Below are positions 12,334 to 19,012 of a stretch of DNA of 19,012 bases, piece after piece. Source of the DNA: DAOVDI01 sp965373045 (GTDB lineage Bacteria; Acidobacteriota; Aminicenantia; Aminicenantales; Aminicenantaceae); NCBI GenBank assembly GCA_965373045.1, contig CBDVEQ010000023.1, positions 1 to 19,012 on the forward strand, given 5' to 3'. The notes beneath the pieces were generated by a model. It saw only the letters and a program-made list of their open reading frames with translations. It searched no databases and was not told where the DNA came from. The position numbers and the translations under genes were made by a program. Numbering within the stretch: the first letter of the stretch is position 1; every line of letters begins with the position of its first letter.

Positions 12334-15300
12334 TTGGAAGCGGATGATCTTGTATATCTCCCGCCACGATTTCACACGCAGCAAAGAGCTGATGGGCTGT
12401 TCCAATCTCTGGATGGTGGAGTTATATTCCTGAATATAAACCTCCTGTTTCCGCCCGCTGTCTTCTCCGCTCAGCTCATCCCCCAGAGACACAGCTGACC
12501 TGGTTTTAATCTCCAGGTCAAGGCTTTCATGTACCTCTCCCCCGCCGGCAGACAGGGCACTCCCCCCGATCGAGCCTCCGATGATGGGATTTACATACCG
12601 GGCGTAGAATTTCCCCTTTCCGGCCAGGTTTTCACAGGGGTCCACACTTTCAATGCTGCCGAAAAGCGAGCTGAAATACACAATGGAATTGGCGATCTTC
12701 GGATCGGCCCAGATTTTTTCTCCGGGCTCAAGGTCCCCCTTGTCAATCGAATCCTTATGCTTTAAATCATAGGCATCCCCGAGAAACCACTCCAACTCAT
12801 GTTGAGGATTGTCGATCACGGCTATGAAAGAATACAGGCCGTCATCCGGAGCCAGATCATCCCCGCCCGTGCCGAAATAGATGCGGGGAGGACCCCCTTC
12901 TACAGAAGGATTTTTCCACACAGCCGGTTTGGTGAGGATGGGATAATTGTTTTCATCTTCATACATCATTTGGATATTCCAGTTCTGTGATATCACGAAG
13001 TTTGTGGTGATATCAACACTCCAGACCCGGCCTTCCAGGTCCGCCACATAAACTTTGTCTGATAGTCCATCATTATTGATATCCACTATGGCCGGGGACG
13101 CAGGGATGGATCTGATAACATTCTTTCCATTGGACCATTTTGTTCCTGTGTCTATTTCACTGATGCTGAAATTATAGAAGCAGACACCGTCTTCGGCCCG
13201 GATGGCAAAAAAGCAGTGCCCCTGCTGGCCCTGCCCCTCTACATTATCATATCCGGACCCCATAAAGGCTGCCCAGGTGTCATTTCCATTATACTGGATC
13301 TTACCGAACACGGGCACAGACCAGGTCTCTCCCATATAATCGTGGGTGAACTCCCACAGCGGCTGTGGATCATCCGGATCCGTGATATCCAGGGCAAAAT
13401 AAAAATTACCCGTTGTGCCGCCTGCAACTGTGCTTCCCTGGCCGGGCCCCTGGCCGCACACCAGGATGGTTCTCCATTCCTGCTCTCCGTTTCCGTCCGC
13501 GTCAATATAAACATCCGCGACAGAAGGAGTCGCATCCACATAGACATCCCGGGCGAAGTATCTCTCCTGGATGGCGGCATCCACGGCCCACATATTCCGC
13601 AGCTTCGGGATAAGGTTATAGGGAATAAAAGCCCAGAGTTCACTCCCAGTTTCCAGGTCAAAGCAGTGAAGCATCCCGTCGTTGGCTCCGACATAGATGA
13701 ATTTAGGCCTGTCTTTCCAGGCCTCCACAAAATCCTCATATCCTTCTCCCATCAGCTCCACAATTTCGTCCGGTGGGCCCACCACCACAGGATGGGAGTG
13801 GTTGATATCGCCCAGCTTCCAGTCCCGGTCATTCCCCCGGATAAATTCGATCAGGCCCTGGTTGTCATTGTTGACATCCTGGAGCAGGGGAGCCAGAATG
13901 GATACGTTGCCCACGGAAAAATCCAGCCGGGTCAGGTCTTCTCCGGAAGAAACAGCGCTATATATCGTCCGGTCCCCCGCAGAACGAGCATTCAGGAGCT
14001 GGCCTGCATCCCACAGGATCTCCACCCCCTCGGCAACGATCTCCCGCCCCGACTCATCGGACAGATCGGTGCGCGTTATGGTTCTAATGCTCGAATAGGT
14101 ACTGCTCTGAACGGATACGTCGGTCATATCATAGGCCCGTAGATGGCCCTGCCATCCCGGATAGATAAACGAACCCGCCACCATCAGTTTTATCTTCTTA
14201 TTATCTTCATCATAAAAAGAAGCAACCGCAACAGAGGTTCTGGAATATTCCTTCCTTTCCACAAAAACATACTCCATTCGGAGTTCTGCGATTCTCGGTG
14301 TCTCAAAGGAGGCGCCGTCATACTCCGCCATCTCGTCCTCTCCTGCAGTAAAAATAGCCTTCCAATAGAGGCGGGTGCCGAAATTAATAAACGTATGTTG
14401 GGGCAGTTCGGTATAATTCTGGATATCGTTTTCTTCAAACCTCTGGTAAAGCTCCCAGCTATTTCCGTTGTTTGACACATAAAGCTCAACGGCAAGCCCA
14501 TCGTTTGACCCTCCGATGACATCCATATCCAGATCTGAGACAGTAACTTTTGAGATGGCATAGATGTTAGAGTCCAGCTCTCCGGTCATATTGGCGGACC
14601 GGGCTTCTCCTGCTAAAGCATAAACCGTAGCCACCTCGTTGATCACAAGATAAAAATCGCCGGAGTTGTTTGCATCAGCCAGGATCATATCCGTGTCACC
14701 GTCCAGATCAAAATCCATATGCGCGCTCATATCCACATCATAGGACGGAGGCAGGATGGGATCGCAGTTGTTCAGACAGCGGAATTCGATCTGCAGTTCC
14801 GGTTCTTCTTCACCCACAACTCCCTTGTTTTCCATGAGCCACATTCGCGCTTCATTTCCGGCGTTCCACCTGTCCGTTGCGCCGAAAATATCTATTCTTC
14901 CATCCTGGTTAAAATCAGCGGCAGCAATGGCAACTGTTCCCGTACAGTCATCATTGGGGATAATGATCTCATTACGTGTAAAATTACCTGTTCCGTCATT
15001 GATATAATAAACAAGATAATTATAGTCATTGACCGTACCGCCGATGATGTCAATATCACCGTCCGCATCAAGATCACCGGCTGCCACCGTAGAGCCCCCC
15101 CTGCCGGTCGTGAATCCGGTGCGCTCGTCATAATTGAGCTCTGAGATCTCAAAATTTTGCAGGCTGAAATTATCCTGACCGGGATTCCGGATCAGAAAGA
15201 TCTTGTCCTGACTGATAGCCAGAATGTCGATATCTCCGTCCTTATCAATATCCACTGAATCCAGATGGTTCGCCGCCCAATTTATGTAGATTCCAGCACT

Positions 15301-15936
15301 CTGAAACCGGCTGTTGAAGTCCAGATTCGGCGAAGAATAGTAGCGTTCAAAATCCGGATCTGTGGCTGTCCCTTTGTTGATATACATTGCTGCAACAAAA
15401 TCCGTATAACCGAATTCATCACTTCTGTTTTTCATGAAAAAGAAATCCATCAGGCCGTCATTGTTATAGTCCCCCGTGGTGATGGAGGCAGGGCCCACAG
15501 TCAGGTCGTAGTCATAAATCTCTCCTGTATCGATCTGGAAAATAATCCCGTCATCATCTTCTCCATCTCCATTATTGTCCTCGAAGAGATTCCGGATCAG
15601 GATCAGCCTGTAATCCGTGCCAATATCCAACCCTATCATATCGGGAAGGCCGTCCCCGTCAAAATCTCCGGACGCGCACACATAGATATGGGCACCTATC
15701 CCGGTGGGCTCTGCCACCTGAAAGTTGGCTCCCAGATAATTCATGGTGATGGGGCCGCTCGGCCAGTTTGCCACGGAAGAATTGATGATGTCCTTGTAGT
15801 CCACCGTGTCAAAATTTTCTGTCACAAATCCCTCGTATTCCGTGCAGCTCTCCTGCGCCCAGAATTGTGCCACCACCACGGCAAACACCACAGTAAAAAG
15901 AAAGACCCCCAACTTTGACCTTAATATATGTCTCAT
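12328..15936 (-). CDS. pilY1: PilY1-type pilus adhesin/assembly protein with N-terminal FG-GAP/VCBS repeats
   Basis: Large secreted protein, 1202 aa, last gene of the minor-pilin operon. It has an N-terminal signal peptide (LGVFLFTVVFAVVVAQ). Residues about 85-470 hold FG-GAP/VCBS-type repeats with calcium-loop signatures DFDGDGLPD (91-99), DYNNDGLMD (156-164), DIDKDGDID (229-237), DLDADGDID (288-296), DFNQDGRID (341-349) and DFDLDGDTD (408-416). From about 705 the PilY1 C-terminal beta-propeller follows: FIYVGANDGMLHCFD (746-760), AFIPYNLIP, and the calcium site DINNDGLSD at 952-960, corresponding to the PilY1 loop needed for pilus extension/retraction control. No von Willebrand A domain or MIDAS motif is evident. 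Ribosome site GGGGGAG precedes the ATG by about nine bases, inside pilX's end. Its stop codon abuts repeat copy 2. Confidence 0.93.
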   Translation of the reverse strand: MRHILRSKLGVFLFTVVFAVVVAQFWAQESCTEYEGFVTENFDTVDYKDIINSSVANWPSGPITMNYLGANFQVAEPTGIGAHIYVCASGDFDGDGLPDMIGLDIGTDYRLILIRNLFEDNNGDGEDDDGIIFQIDTGEIYDYDLTVGPASITTGDYNNDGLMDFFFMKNRSDEFGYTDFVAAMYINKGTATDPDFERYYSSPNLDFNSRFQSAGIYINWAANHLDSVDIDKDGDIDILAISQDKIFLIRNPGQDNFSLQNFEISELNYDERTGFTTGRGGSTVAAGDLDADGDIDIIGGTVNDYNYLVYYINDGTGNFTRNEIIIPNDDCTGTVAIAAADFNQDGRIDIFGATDRWNAGNEARMWLMENKGVVGEEEPELQIEFRCLNNCDPILPPSYDVDMSAHMDFDLDGDTDMILADANNSGDFYLVINEVATVYALAGEARSANMTGELDSNIYAISKVTVSDLDMDVIGGSNDGLAVELYVSNNGNSWELYQRFEENDIQNYTELPQHTFINFGTRLYWKAIFTAGEDEMAEYDGASFETPRIAELRMEYVFVERKEYSRTSVAVASFYDEDNKKIKLMVAGSFIYPGWQGHLRAYDMTDVSVQSSTYSSIRTITRTDLSDESGREIVAEGVEILWDAGQLLNARSAGDRTIYSAVSSGEDLTRLDFSVGNVSILAPLLQDVNNDNQGLIEFIRGNDRDWKLGDINHSHPVVVGPPDEIVELMGEGYEDFVEAWKDRPKFIYVGANDGMLHCFDLETGSELWAFIPYNLIPKLRNMWAVDAAIQERYFARDVYVDATPSVADVYIDADGNGEQEWRTILVCGQGPGQGSTVAGGTTGNFYFALDITDPDDPQPLWEFTHDYMGETWSVPVFGKIQYNGNDTWAAFMGSGYDNVEGQGQQGHCFFAIRAEDGVCFYNFSISEIDTGTKWSNGKNVIRSIPASPAIVDINNDGLSDKVYVADLEGRVWSVDITTNFVISQNWNIQMMYEDENNYPILTKPAVWKNPSVEGGPPRIYFGTGGDDLAPDDGLYSFIAVIDNPQHELEWFLGDAYDLKHKDSIDKGDLEPGEKIWADPKIANSIVYFSSLFGSIESVDPCENLAGKGKFYARYVNPIIGGSIGGSALSAGGGEVHESLDLEIKTRSAVSLGDELSGEDSGRKQEVYIQEYNSTIQRLEQPISSLLRVKSWREIYKIIRFQF

Positions 15937-15942
15937 TTTAAC

Positions 15943-16515
15943 CTACTCCCCCGATTCTTTTGCCAGTTCGATCTCGATCCTTGCCGTTGTCATACCGGCC
16001 CCGGTCCCGACCGCACCAATACATACCATTAAAGTATCTAATGGATCAGGCGTACTCCCTCCTGCCTCATCATCGATCAAAAAAACCGTATACGTGATGT
16101 TTATGTCCAGCCCGCCCCCGGAAACCGGGATAAATGCCTGCCGGAAAAAAAGAACATTGTTCACATCAGGCGTTCCGTCACCATTGGTATCAATAAGCGC
16201 AAAGATCTCCTGGTCTGTCAGTCTCCTGAAGTAATAGGTGGATAAGGGCAGGTCAATACCGGTAGGTTCGGTCAAATAGTGGCCGGAAAAAGAGGCCCAG
16301 GCTTCTCCTGAAAACAACTGATCAATATATGACCAGGCGTAATTAAATCCCGCTTCCGCAGCATTAAAAGCTTTTTCCTGATTGCGGATGTTCCCCGCCA
16401 CTTTGGTCCCTGTCCCGGTGATGGTCAGCATAGCGATCCCCAGCGTCATCATAAACGCCATGATAATGACTACGATCAAAATACCAAATCCTTTTTCCTG
16501 AGTTATACCTATCAC
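15943..16515 (-). CDS. pilX: PilX-family minor pilin (prepilin)
   Basis: 190 aa, starting at GTG (16515-16513) directly after the TAA of pilW; AGGAG lies eight bases upstream. It has a short leader MIGITQEKG, then a mature N-terminus FGILIVVIIMAFMMTLGIAML, so PilD would cut G/F after residue 9. Position +5 of the mature form is Ile rather than the usual Glu, as expected for PilX-type minor pilins. After the helix the conserved NQEKAFNAAEAGFNYA stretch (about residues 45-60) is the PilX_N hallmark. The body contains DTNGDGTPDVNN, a possible calcium loop. It probably forms a pilus-tip priming complex with PilV, PilW, FimT and PilY1. The stop is six bases before pilY1. Confidence 0.88.
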   Translation of the reverse strand: MIGITQEKGFGILIVVIIMAFMMTLGIAMLTITGTGTKVAGNIRNQEKAFNAAEAGFNYAWSYIDQLFSGEAWASFSGHYLTEPTGIDLPLSTYYFRRLTDQEIFALIDTNGDGTPDVNNVLFFRQAFIPVSGGGLDINITYTVFLIDDEAGGSTPDPLDTLMVCIGAVGTGAGMTTARIEIELAKESGE

Positions 16516-17673
16516 TTAATGCTCTCCTACATTGTAGATATTCAGCGAAAGGTTTCTGACAGTAGCAGTTGACTCCAGCAGAAATCTTCTGTGAAAGTCA
16601 TCCTGGGCAGCAGCATTCACATTGGCAACAGCCGGTCTCCGGTAGATGTGCACCGCTGGAGCCGAATCCCTTCGGACACTGACATAAGCATTCTGGGTTT
16701 TGCCCAAAACCCATATTCTAATCTGGCGGATACGCGAGATCAGGACCTGTTTGTTCTCCCGGGTTACTTCATCATCTCCTGGAAGGATGGTCCAGTTTGA
16801 ATTATCCCAGTCTGTGAAACCGTCCAAGATACCATCATCATCCATATCTCCATTGTATTGGAACTGAAGAGTTTCAATATTCATGGCCACTGGTTGATGA
16901 ATAATATTCATGCTCCCCGGGGACGAAGTAATATAAAGTGTGTTGGGAATGCCAAGATAACCGTTACTTCCCACCGTAAGGTTGAGGTCTGGATAATCAT
17001 TAGGGTCACCGGTCGTATCCAGCCAATAGAATTTCAGCGCCCCGAAGGTAAGAATGCTATAATCCCAGCAGTCTTTATCCCATCCTGTATCCTTCAATCC
17101 ACCTGGCTGGTCCAGGTCAGATGTTTTTACAGATAAGGTGATTGTTTCCTCGCCACCACTACAACCACCCACATCCCCCACTCCGACATAACGGAATGCA
17201 TAGGCTCCACTACACTGAGTAGAGATAATGAGCACCACCTTATCTTCTAAATCCTGAGGACAGTCATAAGGAATATTCTGCAACTCATTCACCACGAGAT
17301 GAGCTACTGTACCCGTGACCTTTTCTACTTTTAAGCTGAGGGGTAATTCAAAATTTCCAATAATTTTCAGAGAATCAGAAAATTCCGGTCCGGGACTAAA
17401 AGCATCGACCCCCTCTATAAAATAGCCACTGAGGCTTGAAGTCAGCCCAACCCCTGCGCCGCGGGCGTCCCGTATGATCAGATAAATGGCAGACCGGACA
17501 TCATGTTGGATCTCGGAAAACATTTGCTGATCCACGGCCACTTTGTTGCTGCGGGAATAAATAGACAAGGCAGCAACGATCACAACCAGCAGGATGGTGC
17601 TGGCAATCAACAGTTCAACAATCGTAAAACCCGGCAATGACCTTCCCGGAATTCGATGTCTGTATTTTTTCAT
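16516..17673 (-). CDS. pilW: PilW-family minor pilin (prepilin)
   Basis: 385 aa. The leader of 15 residues ends SLPG, then the mature N-terminus FTIVELLIASTILLVVIVAALSIY follows, with the expected Glu at +5, so it is a PilD substrate. Downstream EIQHDVRSAIYLIIRDARGAGVGL matches the PilW pattern of a helix followed by an R-x-AG-G turn. The long C-terminal domain is beta-rich with several cysteines (CPQDLED, CSGAYAF, CSGGEET, KDCWDYS) that could form disulfides in the periplasm. An acidic DMDDDGILDGFTDWDNSNW stretch (about residue 275) looks like a calcium loop. The ATG is four bases after the pilV stop. It is longer than an average minor pilin but normal for PilW proteins of this type. Confidence 0.88.
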   Translation of the reverse strand: MKKYRHRIPGRSLPGFTIVELLIASTILLVVIVAALSIYSRSNKVAVDQQMFSEIQHDVRSAIYLIIRDARGAGVGLTSSLSGYFIEGVDAFSPGPEFSDSLKIIGNFELPLSLKVEKVTGTVAHLVVNELQNIPYDCPQDLEDKVVLIISTQCSGAYAFRYVGVGDVGGCSGGEETITLSVKTSDLDQPGGLKDTGWDKDCWDYSILTFGALKFYWLDTTGDPNDYPDLNLTVGSNGYLGIPNTLYITSSPGSMNIIHQPVAMNIETLQFQYNGDMDDDGILDGFTDWDNSNWTILPGDDEVTRENKQVLISRIRQIRIWVLGKTQNAYVSVRRDSAPAVHIYRRPAVANVNAAAQDDFHRRFLLESTATVRNLSLNIYNVGEH

Positions 17674-17677
17674 TGTT

Positions 17678-18121
17678 CTATCTGCTGATCAATGTCCCGA
17701 TATCTGCTTTTACCCTGTATTGGACCGGATTCTGGATGAGAGACTCTGCATTTACGCCTGAAACCATTCCTTGAAAGATCAGGATCCTGATATCCCATAG
17801 GGTTCCTGAATTCTGAAGCGTCGTAATTCTTCTGAAATCCACAACACTATCACTGTTAATATCCAGTTGTTCGTCCATCGGGCTTGAAAGGGCGGTCAAT
17901 TCATCCGATGTCAGATTGCGCAGGGAGTCTATCTGCTGCTGGGCTAGAAAGGAGGCATTGCTCAATTTGTCCGCACGTGAATTGTTCAGGATACTGAATG
18001 TGAACATCTGGGCCAGACCCATCAGAGCAATACCCATCAGAGCGATAGCGACCACCACTTCTATGAATGAAAATCCATTTTTGCCGGACCGAGAAGCGCT
18101 TTTCCTTTTTTGCTTTTTCAC
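17678..18121 (-). CDS. pilV: PilV-family minor pilin (prepilin)
   Basis: 147 aa, starting with GTG (18121-18119); AGGAAGAG lies just upstream and no in-frame ATG fits. It has a highly basic leader MKKQKRKSASRSGKNG (16 residues), G/F cleavage, and a mature N-terminus FSFIEVVVAIALMGIALMGLAQMF with Glu at +5. SNASFLAQQQIDSLRNL after the helix is the usual PilV pattern (ARNNA/AQQ..ME(A/S)L type). Short soluble domain. It lies between fimT and pilW in the classical minor-pilin order, 31 bases downstream of fimT. Confidence 0.87.
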   Translation of the reverse strand: MKKQKRKSASRSGKNGFSFIEVVVAIALMGIALMGLAQMFTFSILNNSRADKLSNASFLAQQQIDSLRNLTSDELTALSSPMDEQLDINSDSVVDFRRITTLQNSGTLWDIRILIFQGMVSGVNAESLIQNPVQYRVKADIGTLISR

Positions 18122-18152
18122 ATTCTCTTCCTTTTTTTCTCTATTATGATTC

Positions 18153-18725
18153 CTAGGTTTTGCTGTACTGGACCGAACCGCCTGAATAGATCATGATATG
18201 CCGGTTAGGGGGTTGGTTGTAGTCTTGAAGGCTGGGACTCTGGATAGTAATACTGCTTTGACTTGAGCTGAAATTCGTTACGAACCCCAGAGGCGAAAAA
18301 ATAACCTGCTGATTCGGCAGATTCACTGTAACATTAAAATCCGATGGGATATTTTTTTTGATGAATTCGCGTATCATGTTCCACTGGTTGACCTGGTCCT
18401 CCCTTTCGATACAATAAGTCCAACCGGAAGATTCCAGTTCAAACCTTACCCTGTGATTCAGATGAGTTCTTACCGCCTGAAATTTAGCCCTTACCAAACT
18501 TGAAAGGACCTCCTTTGTCGTACTCTCCAGGGATCTTGTTTCCAGCGAATTCATAATCGCTGGGAAAATTACAACCGCCATCACACCCATGATCGCAATA
18601 ACGACCAAGATCTCTATCATAGAAAATCCCCTGCATGTTAATGGTGTTTTTTTCTTTTTACTTTTTCCTGTTTCATTCATCGGCAATTTGCTCTCATTTA
18701 TGCAATTTATAATCCAAGGACGCAC
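18153..18725 (-). CDS. fimT: GspH/FimT-type minor pilin (prepilin)
   Basis: 190 aa, first gene of the minor-pilin operon. The prepilin site is CRG/FSMIEILVVIAIMGVMAVVIFPAI, with Glu at +5. SSLVRAKFQAVRTHLNHRVRFELE and the later VIFSPLGFV follow the GspH/FimT pattern. The start is uncertain. GTG at 18725 has a good GGGAG site five to seven bases away and a promoter just upstream, but it gives an unusually long 33-residue leader. ATG at 18680 gives an 18-residue basic leader (MNETGKSKKKK...) more like other prepilins but with a weaker ribosome site. I keep the GTG because of the ribosome site. The residues between the two starts include a Cys and lack hydrophobic character. Confidence 0.85.
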   Translation of the reverse strand: MRPWIINCINESKLPMNETGKSKKKKTPLTCRGFSMIEILVVIAIMGVMAVVIFPAIMNSLETRSLESTTKEVLSSLVRAKFQAVRTHLNHRVRFELESSGWTYCIEREDQVNQWNMIREFIKKNIPSDFNVTVNLPNQQVIFSPLGFVTNFSSSQSSITIQSPSLQDYNQPPNRHIMIYSGGSVQYSKT

Positions 18726-18740
18726 AAAATCTCCCTTTAT

Positions 18741-18768
18741 ATTATAAGATACCTTATTAAAGAATTAA
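18741..18768 (-). promoter_or_regulatory. Promoter of the minor-pilin operon
   Basis: On the minus strand a perfect TATAAT (18746-18741) is preceded, 16 bases upstream, by TTAATT (18768-18763). The predicted start near 18735 gives a leader of about ten bases carrying the GGGAG ribosome site for the GTG at 18725. An AT-rich upstream stretch supports promoter character. Confidence 0.6.
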
Positions 18769-18931
18769 TGCTGTATTCTGTCAATCACCACAACCGATGA
18801 TATTACCATCACCCCTCATCACGCCCGGCCCACCATTAAACTTGACCGAGATAAAAAGATTAACGAGACAAACGGCTCCTTTCCTTTTTGTTTATTGATA
18901 TTTATCGACTGATATGGTATTGCTTATTCTA
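18769..18931. other. Intergenic spacer upstream of the minor-pilin operon
   Basis: No gene is visible. There is a TTGACC at about 18842 on the plus strand but no matching -10 and no open frame downstream within the window. The spacer ends at the third copy of the dispersed repeat. Confidence 0.5.
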
Positions 18932-19012
18932 CCTGGATTATTCACGGATCGAGATTAGTGCAGATGCAAGGCATGGCGGGTGAAGCTGTGGTTATCCACC
19001 GCAAACCCGTCA
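18932..19012 (+). mobile_element. 235-bp MITE-like structured repeat, copy 3 (cut by window end)
   Basis: It starts CCTGGATTATTCACGG like copies 1 and 2 and continues with the same plan: hairpin arm ending GGCGGGT (18975-18981), conserved GAAGCT, inner stem GTGG (18988-18991)/CCAC (18996-18999) with loop TTAT, conserved CCGCAAA, then ACCCGTCA (19005-19012), which pairs with TGGCGGGT. The stem sequence is different from both other copies yet fully paired (one G-T wobble). The remaining two thirds lie outside the window. Confidence 0.75.

Noticed and set aside
13216..14142. 308-aa open frame antisense to pilY1
   Set aside because: The pilY1 frame is strongly supported by motifs; the antisense frame has no motif or ribosome site and is a coding shadow.

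Overview
The window reads as chromosomal DNA from a Gram-negative-type bacterium of middling GC content. It encodes type IV pilus minor pilins, a PilY1 adhesin and a prepilin peptidase, next to metabolic housekeeping genes. I see no rRNA, tRNA or CRISPR. The mix (AmrB/Memo protein, lipoprotein sugar-binding protein, PilY1 with FG-GAP/VCBS repeats, many dispersed short repeats) would fit Acidobacteriota/Aminicenantes or a similar anaerobic lineage, but that is only a guess.

Layout. 1-330: non-coding repeat-rich edge (a decamer tandem repeat, a short hairpin repeat, perhaps the tail of a dispersed element). 331-3826, minus strand: a complete sugar ABC importer operon (lipoprotein binding protein, double-ATPase subunit, permease) with a near-consensus promoter so close to the start codon that the mRNA should be leaderless. 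3961-4158, minus: a conserved-looking 65-aa protein with a strong terminator. 4159-4804: AT-rich spacer ending in a good promoter and a 90-nt stem-loop leader ahead of free-methionine-(R)-sulfoxide reductase (4805-5257, plus). 5346-6566, minus: AmrB (Memo family), divergent from nnr (6697-8271, plus), the bifunctional NAD(P)HX repair enzyme. 8272-8798: non-coding, with a 235-bp mobile-element-like repeat, the nnr terminator and small palindromes. 8799-12076, plus: an ABC ATPase, ABC-2 permease, TPR protein and prepilin peptidase in one tightly coupled operon, resembling pilHI-pilG-pilD of Myxococcus. 12328-18725, minus, convergent: fimT/gspH-pilV-pilW-pilX-pilY1 minor pilin and adhesin operon. 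The prepilin peptidase is the natural processing enzyme for these minor pilins, so 8.8-18.7 kb is probably one pilus assembly locus.

The most unusual signal is a dispersed repeat family. Two complete copies of exactly 235 bp (8310-8544 and 12093-12327) and one cut by the window end (18932-19012) share CCTGGATTATTCA terminal inverted repeats. One copy has a perfect 6-bp target duplication. Inside is a hairpin whose stem sequence differs in every copy but still pairs. A possible eroded copy follows the msrC stop codon. No transposase is present, so this is a MITE-like, non-autonomous element, or a mobile structured RNA/DNA element, that I cannot assign to a named family.
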